Below are positions 1-8,216 of a stretch of DNA of 64,000 nt, piece after piece; position 1 is the stretch's first letter, and each line of letters opens with the position of its first letter. The position numbers were made by a program, and so were the translations under genes. Below the pieces are notes generated by a model that made no database searches, was not told the origin of the DNA, and worked only from the letters and a program-made list of their open reading frames with translations. Source of the DNA: Aquimarina sp. Aq78 (GTDB lineage Bacteria; Bacteroidota; Bacteroidia; Flavobacteriales; Flavobacteriaceae). Location of the stretch: contig NZ_OMKA01000007.1 of the NCBI RefSeq assembly GCF_900299525.1, forward strand, positions 62,001 to 126,000, written 5' to 3'.

Positions 1-30
1 ACTATTATTAACAAATAAAGAAACTTTATC

Positions 31-513
31 ATGTACAAAACACATTCAAAATTACTAATGATCATACTATTATGTATGACCTCGATGACTATTAACGCTC
101 AAACAAAAAAGGAAAAAAAGATGACAACAGAACAGAAAAATGTATTAAGAACTATCGAAAAAATGACAGAAGCTTTTCAGAACAAAGATATCCAAGCTGT
201 TATGACCAGTTATGAGCCAAATGCAGTCGTGGTATTTGAACCCGAGGCGCCCATATCTGATGCAAGGGTTTTACAAGAAATGTTTACCAAAATGTCTATG
301 GTAAATCCCGTTTTTACGTATAGTGGACACGAGGTCTTTATCACAGGAAATATAGCAACACATATTGCACCATGGAAAATGACTGCAAAAGCACCAGACG
401 GAACAGAAATCAAACAGAGTGGATTATCTGTTGCCGTTTTAAGAAAACAAAAAGATGGAAAATGGTTAATGATATTAGATAACCCGCACGGTCAATATCT
501 AATGGAAAAATAG
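31..513 (+). CDS. Secreted NTF2-like (SnoaL/DUF4440-type) protein
   Basis: A 160-residue protein with a signal peptide (hydrophobic residues 8-20, likely cleavage after Ala23 in TINA-QT). The remainder is one NTF2/SnoaL-like alpha+beta domain: an N-terminal helix containing MTEAFQNKD, a middle with PNAVVVFEPEAPI, and the closing strand GKWLMILDNPHG. Such domains bind small ligands or catalyse simple isomerisation or cyclase reactions; no specific ligand can be read here. Cell location is probably periplasmic. It is followed by a strong hairpin, so it is probably monocistronic. Its own promoter lies at or before the window edge. Family assignment is fairly sure, function unknown. Confidence 0.75.
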   Translation: MYKTHSKLLMIILLCMTSMTINAQTKKEKKMTTEQKNVLRTIEKMTEAFQNKDIQAVMTSYEPNAVVVFEPEAPISDARVLQEMFTKMSMVNPVFTYSGHEVFITGNIATHIAPWKMTAKAPDGTEIKQSGLSVAVLRKQKDGKWLMILDNPHGQYLMEK

Positions 514-523
514 TATATTTCTA

Positions 524-562
524 ATAAAATGCTGTCCTTGTTAATCCAAGGACAGCATTTTA
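524..562 (+). terminator. Hairpin terminator after the NTF2-like gene
   Basis: A perfect 17-bp inverted repeat (arms 524-540 and 546-562; core GCTGTCCTTG/CAAGGACAGC) with a 5-base loop lies 11 bases after the stop. A and T tracts flank the stem, as in bidirectional intrinsic terminators. Confidence 0.85.
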
Positions 563-600
563 TATTGGAAGTGGTGTAAACTTTTTTCAAAAAACACAAA

Positions 601-1473
601 ATGACAAAAAAATCATATACTATAAAAACTTCGGATTCTGATTTAATAGCACAATCACTTGCTGGTCATAAGGCCGCACTCGAAAATCTAATTAAAAAAC
701 ATCAGGATTGGATTTATAATGTTGCCTTATCATTTGTTGGAGATAAAGATGAAGCAGCAGATTTGACACAAGAAGTTTTAATAAAAATTGTGACAAAATT
801 AGATTCATTTAAACAAAAGAGCCTTTTTAGAACATGGGTATATCGTATTGTAAAAAATCACTTCTTAAATATGAAAAGAGGAAAATACGAAATCAATTCC
901 CCCACATTGGAAGAATTTGGGCAAGGACTTGATCAATTACCAAATGAGTCTCTTTCTGACTATTCGTTTGAGGTCGAAAACAAACTTTTGGTAAAAGAAG
1001 CAAAAATAAGTTGCATGAAAGGAATGCTATTATGTCTTGATCGCGAACAACGAATGATTTACATCATTGGAGAATTGTTTGAATTTACAGACACTATAGG
1101 TAGTGAAATAATGGAAATCTCTAAAGAAAATTTTAGAGTTAAACTACATAGAGCAAAAAAGAATCTATATAATTTTATGGATAACAAATGTGGGCTTATA
1201 AAAAAAAGTAATCCATGTCGTTGTGCGAAAAAAACGGCAGGGTTTATAAAAATGGGATTTGTTGATCCCGTACATTTACATTTTCAGAAAAACACCATTA
1301 CTACTATCAATACTGTAATTGATAAAAAACTAGAAACTTATAATGAAGAAGTAATAACAGAATACAAGCAACTATTTCAAGAACATCCATTTTTACAAAG
1401 CCCCGACAAGCTAAAATCTATAAAGAATTTACTTTCTTCAAAAACCATAAAAGAAACCTTTAATCTCGAATAA
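601..1473 (+). CDS. Sigma-70 family RNA polymerase sigma factor with Cys-rich C-terminal extension
   Basis: 290 residues. Sigma region 2 is at about 15-95 (helix HQDWIYNVALSFVGDKDEAA, then DLTQEVLIKI and FRTWVYRIVKNHFLN). A sigma-4-like region is at about 145-190 (LCLDREQRMIYIIGELF, then FRVKLHRAKKNLYNFM). Beyond a normal ECF length it carries a tail with CGLIKKSNPCRCAKKT and about 75 further residues. The tail is shared with the paralogue at 23966-24850, so it is a family feature, not a fusion artefact. The Cys residues could bind metal or sense redox (inference). No anti-sigma gene is adjacent. Expected role: cytoplasmic initiation factor for a small stress regulon. Confidence 0.85.
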   Translation: MTKKSYTIKTSDSDLIAQSLAGHKAALENLIKKHQDWIYNVALSFVGDKDEAADLTQEVLIKIVTKLDSFKQKSLFRTWVYRIVKNHFLNMKRGKYEINSPTLEEFGQGLDQLPNESLSDYSFEVENKLLVKEAKISCMKGMLLCLDREQRMIYIIGELFEFTDTIGSEIMEISKENFRVKLHRAKKNLYNFMDNKCGLIKKSNPCRCAKKTAGFIKMGFVDPVHLHFQKNTITTINTVIDKKLETYNEEVITEYKQLFQEHPFLQSPDKLKSIKNLLSSKTIKETFNLE

Positions 1474-1558
1474 GAACGTTTTACAGTATCAGAGAAGGTA
1501 GCACCCTTCGAGAACCCATCATAATTATCGTTTTCAAATGCATCTCGATAGCTCTGCT

Positions 1559-1632
1559 GAGCCTTTCGATAAACCTGTCCTGAGTGTATCGAAGGGCTCA
1601 GGGTACTGGTATGCATATATCATTGTTGGCAA
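1559..1632. repeat. TTCGATA/TATCGAA inverted repeat joined to a GTACTGGTA-type element end
   Basis: Arms around GCCTTTCGATA and TATCGAAGGGC enclose ACCTGTCCTGAGTG. Directly after it come TACTGGTATGCATATATC and ATTGTTGGC, which match the 3' end of the composite repeats at 4751-4787 and 9030-9063. The gap 1474-1695 contains nothing else recognisable. Confidence 0.6.
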
Positions 1633-1695
1633 TTCATTATTTTCTAAGTAACCTCCACATTAGTTCTACCGTCTAAATCTAAAATTAGAAATCTT

Positions 1696-3051
1696 ATGTA
1701 CTATAACAAAATAAAAACGATATTACTTTTCAGTGTTTTCACAATTACCTTTTCATACTCTCAAAACCTTGAAAGCAAAATCAATGATATACTAAATAAC
1801 GAATATTCGAATGGAAGCACTGGCTGTGTTGCTTTGGTATCAAAAGGAGGAAATATCATTTATCATAATGCTCTCGGTTTGGCAGATTTGGAGCTGAACA
1901 CTCCAATGACAAAAGATATGGTGTTTGAAATTGGGTCATTAACCAAGCAGTTTACAGCAGTAGCCATATTGATGCTAAACGAGCAAGGAAAATTAAATTT
2001 GAACGATGATATAAAGAAATACATACCCGATTACCCTACACAAGAAAATATAATAACTATTCACCATCTCTTGAATCATACATCAGGCATAAAAAATTAT
2101 GTTACTTTAAAGGATTGGTTTCCACAAATAAGAAAAGACTTTACTCCGGAAGCTTTTATTGAATTATTTAAAAATGAGCCTTTAAATTTTTCACCAGGTG
2201 AAAAATGGGAATATAATAATTCTGGCTATTATTTATTAGGGTACATTATCGAGAAAGTTTCAAAACAATATTACAAAGATTTCATAGAGTCAGAAATTTT
2301 CAAACCTTTAAAAATGAATAATTCATCCTACGGAATTCGCTCAGAGATAATTAAGAATAGGCCCTCAGGTTATTCAAAACGAAACAATGCATTTATTAAT
2401 GCACCTTATTTAAGTTTTACCCATCTATATTCTGCAGGAGCACTAATGTCAACCGCAGAAGACTTATTCAAGTGGAATCAAGCTTTGGTAACTAATAAGC
2501 TAATAACAAATGAATCAAAAAAACTGATTTTCACAAATACAACCCTAAACAATAATAGTAAAACAAATTATAGCTACGGTTGGGCAATAAATAAAATCAA
2601 TAATAGCAATACCATAGAACATTCTGGGGGTACTTTGGGTTATGCAACTTATGCCACTTATCTACAAGAAGAAGATATATTCGTAACTGTTTTATCAAAC
2701 TGCGATTGTAAAGAACCGAGAGTCGTAACCACGAAAATAGCTGCCATTTGTATTGATAAACCAATGCCAAGTAACGAATCGGCTATTACATTGAACCCAT
2801 CAGATTTAAACAAGCTAGTGGGAACATATACATTTGAAGATAATTCTACTAGAATAATTACCCTCAAAGGCAATCAGCTTTTTTTCAATTTTCCAGATGG
2901 AAATAAATCGAAATTATTTAGTTTGGATGGAATGACATTTTGGATTGACGGGACAACTGAAAACCTGAATTTTATGGAGTCGGCCAAAGGAATGGACTGT
3001 TTATTTAAGAATCGCATATATGAATCTAAAGGAAGTAGGCAGGATAAGTAA
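1696..3051 (+). CDS. Secreted serine hydrolase, beta-lactamase class C / S12 fold
   Basis: 451 residues with a signal peptide (about 1-22, FSYSQ). It has the class C/penicillin-binding triad: SLTK at 81-84 (nucleophile Ser81, base Lys84), YNN at 173-175 and HSGG at 309-312 in place of the KTG box. About 100 C-terminal residues (from near DLNKLVGTYTFED) form a separate small beta domain, common in this family as a DUF3471-like tail. Such enzymes are peptidases or esterases acting outside the cytoplasm; the substrate is unknown and beta-lactam resistance should not be assumed. It is one of four paralogues in the window (also 29562, 37953, 46500). Confidence 0.88.
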   Translation: MYYNKIKTILLFSVFTITFSYSQNLESKINDILNNEYSNGSTGCVALVSKGGNIIYHNALGLADLELNTPMTKDMVFEIGSLTKQFTAVAILMLNEQGKLNLNDDIKKYIPDYPTQENIITIHHLLNHTSGIKNYVTLKDWFPQIRKDFTPEAFIELFKNEPLNFSPGEKWEYNNSGYYLLGYIIEKVSKQYYKDFIESEIFKPLKMNNSSYGIRSEIIKNRPSGYSKRNNAFINAPYLSFTHLYSAGALMSTAEDLFKWNQALVTNKLITNESKKLIFTNTTLNNNSKTNYSYGWAINKINNSNTIEHSGGTLGYATYATYLQEEDIFVTVLSNCDCKEPRVVTTKIAAICIDKPMPSNESAITLNPSDLNKLVGTYTFEDNSTRIITLKGNQLFFNFPDGNKSKLFSLDGMTFWIDGTTENLNFMESAKGMDCLFKNRIYESKGSRQDK

Positions 3052-3077
3052 ACAACTTTTTTTGAGTAACGAAATGT

Positions 3078-3140
3078 CAACAATGTGTATAGTGCATAGC
3101 ACCCTACGGGATGCTACGACACCATATACGGAACGTTGGC
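3078..3140. repeat. attC-like inverted-repeat element, 63 bp
   Basis: The left arm begins CAACAATGTGTATAGTG 27 bases after the stop. The right arm reads CACCATATACGGAACGTTGGC, the imperfect reverse complement of the left arm. The middle folds as TAGCA-CCC...GGG-A-TGCTA. Size, nested pairing and CAAC...GTTGGC ends resemble integron attC sites. The rest of the gap to 3277 is AT-rich with no clear feature. Confidence 0.6.
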
Positions 3141-3277
3141 AATAATTAAAGATTACGGTAATTAAAGGTTAATCATCTCTTTTTTAGCGTAGAAAAAGAC
3201 AATGCATTAAATCTTAATTTTTTAAGTAAACTGTAACATTTGTCATATTATCCCATCTTGATAAAAACTACTATACT

Positions 3278-4537
3278 ATGAAAAATATTAGAAAATTTTT
3301 ATTTTTTGTTATTGTGTTGCTTGTTTGTTTTGCTTCAAGAAAGTCGTCTGCACAAAATGAGTATTCTATTGACTCGATTATTCAGTTAAATACATATACT
3401 TTCAAAATTGTAAACAATGAAATTATTGGAAATGGAAAAGATTTTCTTAAAAGAGAAGCTGAAAATTCTCAATTTTTTATGATTGGTGAGTTACACGGAA
3501 ATAAAGAGACCCCCGAATTTACTTCTGCTATTCTTAACTTACTAAAGCCTAAGGGATACAACAACTTTGCTGTTGAGATTGGTCCTTTTAGTAAAAAAAA
3601 ATTACTATCTATTATTAAGCAAAAAAATGGCATTGATTCTTTATCCAATTTTTATAAAAAGTATAATCCAGATGATTTAACAAATCCAATTCCCTTTTTT
3701 GATGGGGTTGATGAAGTTAGAATGCTAGAAATTGCTATAACTAATGGGTATAATATCTGGGGAATCGATCAAGAGTTTGTATATGCAGCTCCCTTTTTAT
3801 TTGATGATATTTTTAATAAGACAAAAAAATTAAAAAACAATTCAAAAAGCTATGAAAAAATCTATAAAGAAGCTCGCGCATCTTTATTAAAGCATCTTAC
3901 TACGAAATCAAAATCTAAATTTAATCTTTTATTGAAAGATAAACATATTCTTGAGTTTATTGCTGAATCAAAAGGAGTAGATAACGAGATTACTACGCTA
4001 TTGACAGAGTTAGAAAAAAGTTGGAAAATATATGCTTACGGAAATGGTCCAACAAAACAATACTTCGAAAGTAATAACTCCAGAGCGATTATGATGAAAC
4101 ATTACTTTTTTGACTATTATAAAAAAGCTTTATTAAAGGAGCCTAATCCAAAAATGATCTTAAAAATGGGGAGTATGCATACTGTTTATGGAAAAAATCC
4201 TTTAGCTATTTATGATATTGGAAATACTTTATATGAATTATCAATATTAAATAATTCCAAAAGTTTTAATCTTGCCCTTGCTGGCAGATATTATATTAGA
4301 AGTAGTGGAGAAAAGATTGATCGCTTAAAATATGTTCCAGAATATAAGAAATTATTTGAGCATCAGGAAGAAAATCTTTGGACTCTCTTGGATTTAAGGC
4401 CTCTTAAAAAGGCTATTTACAATGGAAAAATTAAGGTAGACGATAAGAAATTCAAAAAGCTACTTTATAGATATGATTCTGTTCTCATGAAAACTCTTAC
4501 AGCTGCTACAGAGGACATTAGAGATTATAAAAACTAA
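3278..4537 (+). CDS. Secreted Tiki/erythromycin-esterase-like (EreA/ChaN superfamily) protein
   Basis: 419 residues with a signal peptide (about 1-26, ending KSSAQ). The sequence FFMIGELHGNKETPEF (residues 66-81) is the GE-x-HG motif of the EreA/ChaN/TraB-Tiki superfamily. Downstream are FAVEIGPFSKKKL and, near residue 300, KMGSMHTVYG, the second conserved His region. The fold supports metal- or haem-dependent hydrolysis in different members; the substrate here is not known. It is preceded by an attC-like element and followed by a composite repeat, so it is a single-gene unit. Resistance to macrolides is not implied. Confidence 0.65.
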   Translation: MKNIRKFLFFVIVLLVCFASRKSSAQNEYSIDSIIQLNTYTFKIVNNEIIGNGKDFLKREAENSQFFMIGELHGNKETPEFTSAILNLLKPKGYNNFAVEIGPFSKKKLLSIIKQKNGIDSLSNFYKKYNPDDLTNPIPFFDGVDEVRMLEIAITNGYNIWGIDQEFVYAAPFLFDDIFNKTKKLKNNSKSYEKIYKEARASLLKHLTTKSKSKFNLLLKDKHILEFIAESKGVDNEITTLLTELEKSWKIYAYGNGPTKQYFESNNSRAIMMKHYFFDYYKKALLKEPNPKMILKMGSMHTVYGKNPLAIYDIGNTLYELSILNNSKSFNLALAGRYYIRSSGEKIDRLKYVPEYKKLFEHQEENLWTLLDLRPLKKAIYNGKIKVDDKKFKKLLYRYDSVLMKTLTAATEDIRDYKN

Positions 4538-4599
4538 ATTGAAACTTTTGGAATGGGTTATACAATTCAAACCCGACAGCATGGATTTATAATTCGATA

Positions 4600-4787
4600 A
4601 CGATACTCAAATAAAAAAGTTTTTCCCTGCCATATACATTACTATTGCCATATCAAAAAGATAATAGTAGCTTTGGGTAATTAAAAGATTAAAAACCTTG
4701 ACAGGATGAGGTTTATGATATATACAAACGCTTGTCAATACATATAAATAGATATATGTGTACTGGTACGTATATATCATTGTTGGC
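4600..4787. repeat. Composite intergenic repeat (B block + GTACTGGTAC hairpin)
   Basis: The B block at 4613-4683 (CTGCCATATACATTACTATTG ... GCTTTGGGTAATT) forms an imperfect hairpin because ATTAC-TATTGC faces GCTTTGGGTAAT. The hairpin GATATATGTGTAC-TG-GTACGTATATATC follows at 4751-4776, then CATTGTTGGCC, 16 bases before the next start. The same blocks recur at 7300, 10425 and 25022. Confidence 0.7.
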
Positions 4788-4807
4788 CACAAGCAGAACA
4801 GACGAAA

Positions 4808-5503
4808 ATGGGAGAAACAGAAAAACCAAGACTTTCGAGGTTAACGGCTATTTTAACTCAACTACAATCTAAAAGAATTGTTACTGCAAAATACCTTTCT
4901 GAAAAACATAATGTAAGTGTAAGGACTATTTATCGAGATATTCGAACATTAGAAAATTCAGGAATACCAATCGTAACTGAAGAAGGTAAAGGGTATTCTA
5001 TTATGGAAGGATACCACCTCCCGCCAGTTCTGTTTACAGAGGATGAAGCCAATGCCTTAATTACAGTAGAACAATTAGTCATAAATAATAAAGACCAATC
5101 ATTAATCGATAATGTTTCAAGTGCATTAGAAAAAATTAAATCCATTTTAAAATATTCTCAAAAAGGAAATGCAGATTTATTAGCTGATAGAATTTACTTT
5201 GGAGGCAATCAGAATGAAGAGAAATCCAGTAATAACCTAATGCAAATTCAATCAGCAATTATACATTTTCAGGTAATAAAAATTGAATACCATTCTTCCA
5301 AAAACAAACAAACTTCTCGAACTATTGAACCATTTGCCATCTATAGCATCAACGGGAACTTTCTTCTCATTGCCTTTTGCAGATTAAGAAATGATTTTAG
5401 GAACTTTAGAATTGATTTCATCAACTCACTCATTCCACAAAATGAAACATTTACTCCGCACAATATGACAATGCAAAAGTATTTTGACGATTATATACAA
5501 TAA
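4808..5503 (+). CDS. YafY-type HTH-WYL transcriptional regulator
   Basis: 231 residues. An N-terminal winged HTH (about 8-65) contains KYLSEKHNVSVRTIYRDIR and EEGKGYSI, the classical HTH_11/DeoR-like start of this family. A C-terminal WYL-type domain follows (about 135-215, IKIEYHSSKN, RTIEPFAIY, NFRIDFINSL). WYL domains bind ligands, including nucleic-acid fragments, and control repressor activity. It lies 75 bp upstream of the DUF4345-like gene in the same direction, a common regulator-target arrangement, so local control is likely. The C-terminal WCX part is short compared with full-length family members of about 300 residues. Confidence 0.85.
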   Translation: MGETEKPRLSRLTAILTQLQSKRIVTAKYLSEKHNVSVRTIYRDIRTLENSGIPIVTEEGKGYSIMEGYHLPPVLFTEDEANALITVEQLVINNKDQSLIDNVSSALEKIKSILKYSQKGNADLLADRIYFGGNQNEEKSSNNLMQIQSAIIHFQVIKIEYHSSKNKQTSRTIEPFAIYSINGNFLLIAFCRLRNDFRNFRIDFINSLIPQNETFTPHNMTMQKYFDDYIQ

Positions 5504-5542
5504 CAGAATCACCCCTGACACAAGGCTGTCATAACAACATTA

Positions 5543-5550
5543 TACTTTTG
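5543..5550 (+). promoter_or_regulatory. Possible -7 element (TACTTTTG) upstream of the DUF4345-like gene
   Basis: TACTTTTG matches the Bacteroidota -7 consensus TAnnTTTG and lies 29 bases before the ATG. No convincing -33 TTG is visible at the usual spacing, so this is tentative. Confidence 0.3.
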
Positions 5551-5578
5551 TTTTATTATAAACAAAAAACAATTAAAA

Positions 5579-5962
5579 ATGGAAACATTCAAAATCATTA
5601 CTCTTTCTTTATCAAGTATTTTGCTACTCTTTGTTGGTTCTATGAGATTAAGCGCTCCTATAAAAACGTATTTAAAAAATTCAGGAATTAAACTTGAAAA
5701 AGAAATTAACTTGTTAAATGAAATAAGAGGCGTGAGTTCTGTTCAACTATTTGGTGGAATTATTATTCTATTGGGAATTTTTATACCTAAATTGACTTTC
5801 GCTTCATTTACTGTTGCAATTTTAATATTCATCGGTTTTGCAATAGGAAGAACTATAAGTATGAGTATTGATGGAAAGCCAAATAAGCTGTTAATTCAAG
5901 GGTTAATTTTTGAATTTGTATTAGGTTTTGCAAATATCTTGTGCCTTTTCAATATTCTATAG
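5579..5962 (+). CDS. DUF4345-like four-helix membrane protein
   Basis: 127 residues with four predicted membrane segments (about 5-22, 52-70, 75-92, 103-125). The motif GRTISMSIDGKPNKLL between TM3 and TM4 matches DUF4345-type proteins, which have a conserved R...DG-P segment. Biochemical role unknown. Placed directly after the WYL regulator, which probably controls it. Followed after 20 bases by a repeat arm. Confidence 0.6.
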   Translation: METFKIITLSLSSILLLFVGSMRLSAPIKTYLKNSGIKLEKEINLLNEIRGVSSVQLFGGIIILLGIFIPKLTFASFTVAILIFIGFAIGRTISMSIDGKPNKLLIQGLIFEFVLGFANILCLFNIL

Positions 5963-5982
5963 CATAGAAAAATAAAGCCAGT

Positions 5983-6115
5983 GGCTAACAATGTATAAAA
6001 AACATAGGGCCTTAGAGCTTAATCGAAATATCTGTGTTTATTAACAAAGTCCGCCAAATTTAAAATTTTGATTGAGGTAATAGATATTATTTAAAACCGT
6101 ATACACATTAAAAGT
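5983..6115. repeat. Probable attC-like element, left arm clear
   Basis: The left arm GGCTAACAATGTATAAAAAA begins 20 bases after the stop and resembles the arm at 29376. A weaker complementary stretch, CCGTATACACATTAAAAG, lies at about 6093-6110. The 98 bases from there to the next gene have no recognised feature. Confidence 0.45.
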
Positions 6116-6213
6116 CGACGTTTGATATTTAAAATTGGACACTTACTAATTTAGAATTTGAGACTACATAAGTAACCAATAGATTTGAGAAATAATCTAA
6201 TCTAATTGAACAT

Positions 6214-6567
6214 ATGAAAACCAAAAAAATCCTTTCAACACTACTAACCTGGTTGCCTTCATTAATAATAGTATTATTTTTTATCCCGAACGCTTTAGAT
6301 AAAATTCTTAATTCGAATCAAACAGGAAAAATTGTTTCGAATACTGCTGTAATGATAATTGCAGGAGTATATCTACTAATTGCGGTAGTCCTGTTTTTAT
6401 ATAATAAAACCGTTCTTATCGGCACTACCCTTTTAGCATTTTATATGACATTAATAGTATGTATTCATATGTATAAAGGGAAACCGTATGAAGTTACCAT
6501 CCTAATTGTTATGGCGACAATATTTGCATCGTATATTAGAAAACCACAACTATTTCATCAAAAATAA
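6214..6567 (+). CDS. DoxX-like small membrane protein
   Basis: 117 residues with four hydrophobic helices (about 8-27, 42-60, 65-83, 92-107). The first helix ends in PNALDKIL, which fits DoxX/DoxD-like proteins where a Pro and a Lys follow TM1. The family is associated with redox or sulfur metabolism but most members are uncharacterised. It stands alone between two repeat-rich gaps. Assignment is by topology and a weak motif only. Confidence 0.5.
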   Translation: MKTKKILSTLLTWLPSLIIVLFFIPNALDKILNSNQTGKIVSNTAVMIIAGVYLLIAVVLFLYNKTVLIGTTLLAFYMTLIVCIHMYKGKPYEVTILIVMATIFASYIRKPQLFHQK

Positions 6568-6660
6568 AATAATGTAATAGATAAAAGCGAATGCTTTTAA
6601 AGTGCAGAATTGATAATTAAAAGCTAGCAAATCAGATACATAAAAAAAGCGTAGCACAAT

Positions 6661-6776
6661 AACGTATTCTCATTGCTTTAATTTTCCTCACAGAAAATCA
6701 TAGTGAGTGCATTATAGCTCTGTGAGTTTTTGCAAGTTTATTATCAAGTGGCAAAACCATATACAAATACCTTAGC
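6661..6776. repeat. Intergenic repeat, copy of the block at 13822-13935
   Basis: The two blocks share TTTTCCTC-CAGAAAATCATAG, TGAGTG-ATTAT, and a tail with AAACCATATACAA. The gap 6568-6952 otherwise holds only AT-rich sequence leading to the small peptide gene. Confidence 0.6.
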
Positions 6777-6952
6777 CATAATTACCCAATTCAAGCCTGA
6801 AAGGCAAAAAACAAGAGTCCTTGATTTTCAGATAATTAAATCAAAACAAGCGTTAATTAAATCACAAAATTGCTTATTTTCTCTAAATACCAAGTAACAC
6901 ATCTAAAATTAATGACATCAATTATTAGTATTAATAATTTAAATCAAAAATT

Positions 6953-7117
6953 ATGTTAAAAAACATTTCAAATTTAGGTGTAGTCCTAAAAAAGTCAGAA
7001 CAACGATCTATCAGTGGTGGATTTGGAGGACCAGTATCTTGTAGTGCCACTCCAACTTTTTATGATGGACAATGCTGGCTATGTGGTATACGAACTAATC
7101 CCCGTGAATGTAATTAA
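6953..7117 (+). CDS. Double-glycine-leader peptide (putative bacteriocin/RiPP-like precursor), 54 aa
   Basis: The ORF is short but has the hallmarks of a secreted peptide precursor. The leader MLKNISNLGVVLKKSEQRSI is followed by SGG at 21-23, the usual GG cleavage site for C39-peptidase ABC exporters (PCAT). The predicted core is 31 residues, rich in Gly at its start and with four Cys (SCS, QCWLC, ECN), compatible with two disulfides or with modification. MLKNI..L...L.K.EQ..I.GG is a leader pattern common in Flavobacteriia. No exporter, modification enzyme or immunity gene is adjacent, so it is an orphan. A hairpin terminator follows at once, which supports a real transcription unit. Toxic activity is not demonstrated. 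Confidence 0.78.
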   Translation: MLKNISNLGVVLKKSEQRSISGGFGGPVSCSATPTFYDGQCWLCGIRTNPRECN

Positions 7118-7126
7118 ACTTAATTT

Positions 7127-7155
7127 AAAAGCGGGCTTTGTTCCGCTTTTTATTT
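7127..7155 (+). terminator. Terminator after the leader-peptide gene
   Basis: Stem AAAAGCGG (7127-7134) pairs with CCGCTTTT (7143-7150), with an 8-base loop and a T-rich run, starting 10 bases after the stop. Confidence 0.8.
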
Positions 7156-7199
7156 TTTATTACTCATCTAAAACTACAGCTAACAAGACGTAAAAATTA

Positions 7200-7447
7200 T
7201 AAGAGCTACCCAACAACGTAGATTTGTAATCTGCATGAGGCAATACTCAGCCTCTAAATAAAAACCTTAAAACTTCACCAATTGCGGTAATGATATCACA
7301 AAAAAGTTCTTCCCCTGCCATATACATTACCATTGCTATATTAAAAAGATAATAGTAGCTTTGGGTAATTAAACAAATAAAGTGCTTGTAAACAATTGAT
7401 AAACAAACACAAACGAGTATACATGTACTGGTATACACATACTATTT
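7200..7447. repeat. Composite intergenic repeat (REP palindrome + B block + hairpin)
   Basis: In order: a REP-like palindrome GTAGATTTGTAATCTGC; AATACTCAGCCTCTA; the B block (CCCTGCCATATACATTACC ... AGCTTTGGGTAATT); and an end hairpin GTATACATGTACTGGTATAC, then TTTGTTG. It ends about 30 bases before the next ATG. Confidence 0.7.
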
Positions 7448-7477
7448 GTTGTAACTCATGTAACTAATAGATTAAAA

Positions 7478-8020
7478 ATGGATAAAGCATTACAAACTAT
7501 GATTGACAACATGCCTGAAAAAACAGGTAAGTCATTAGATGAATGGAAAGCAATTCTTAAAGAAAAATCCTTTACTAAACATTCTGAAGGAGTTAAGTTT
7601 TTAAAGACAGAATATAATGTGACGCATGGGTTTGCTAATACTATTGTAACTTTATCTAAAGAAGAAAATAACTCTCCTGATGATTTAGTGGGCGCCCAAT
7701 ATAAAGGGAAAGAAAATCTGATTCCGATTTATAAGAAACTAATTGACTATGTTACATCATTAGGTTCTGATATAACCATTACCCCGAAAAAAGGAAGTGT
7801 TAGTATTATTAGAAAAAGACAATTCGTTTTAATTAAGCCGGCTACCAAAACAAGAATTGACTTAGGGTTTAAACTAAAAGACAAACCAACTACAGATAGA
7901 CTTGAAAACTCTGGGCCATTCGGAACAATGTGCACGCATAGGGTTCGGCTATCCGAAGAATCAGAAATTGACAAAGAATTAAAGGGTTGGATCTCTGAGG
8001 CTTATGAAAAATCAATATAA
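7478..8020 (+). CDS. DUF4287-DUF5655 protein
   Basis: 180 residues. The N-terminal part (about 1-60; KTGKSLDEWKAILKEKSF, then YNVTHGFANTIV) is the DUF4287 domain. The C-terminal part (about 75-178; ITPKKGSVSIIRKRQFVLIK, GPFGTMCTHRVRLSEESEID) is DUF5655. The pair is a known combination in bacteria and DUF5655 is often linked to nucleic-acid or stress proteins; the reaction is unknown. No signal peptide, so cytoplasmic. Bounded by composite repeats on both sides. Confidence 0.8.
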   Translation: MDKALQTMIDNMPEKTGKSLDEWKAILKEKSFTKHSEGVKFLKTEYNVTHGFANTIVTLSKEENNSPDDLVGAQYKGKENLIPIYKKLIDYVTSLGSDITITPKKGSVSIIRKRQFVLIKPATKTRIDLGFKLKDKPTTDRLENSGPFGTMCTHRVRLSEESEIDKELKGWISEAYEKSI

Positions 8021-8044
8021 AACCAGATATAACTATTAAGCATA

Positions 8045-8196
8045 GACCTAACCCGACTGCGTAGATTTGCAATCTGTGCAATACAATAACACATCGTCTA
8101 GATAAAAATCTTGGGATGTGAATTTTATGATATACACAAACACTTAAAAACATCAACAAACCGATATATGTACGGGTGTTATACATATGTCATTGT
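8045..8196. repeat. Composite intergenic repeat (REP palindrome + hairpin)
   Basis: Contains GTAGATTTGCAATCTGTGC, ACACATCGTCTAGATAAAAA, TTTTATGATATACACAAAC, and the end hairpin GATATATGTACGGGTGTTAT followed by CATTGTTG. The middle is near-identical to 8928-9066. Confidence 0.7.
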
Positions 8197-8216
8197 TGTA
8201 TATAATTATGATCAAA

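Noticed and set aside
1696..3051. Beta-lactamase resistance gene
   Set aside because: SxxK and YNN are common to a wide S12 esterase/peptidase family, and the third motif and C-terminal domain do not indicate an AmpC enzyme.
3278..4537. Macrolide-resistance esterase
   Set aside because: Only superfamily motifs are shared with EreA; many Tiki/ChaN relatives have other functions, so no resistance call is made.
4607..4792. Minus-strand ORF of about 60 codons, with look-alikes at 7247-7438 and 10291-10515 sharing a SYYYLFDIAMVMYMAG-type segment
   Set aside because: The resemblance comes from the B-block DNA repeat read on the minus strand. The shared part is the hairpin, the remainder is unrelated, and residue composition is that of AT-rich non-coding DNA.
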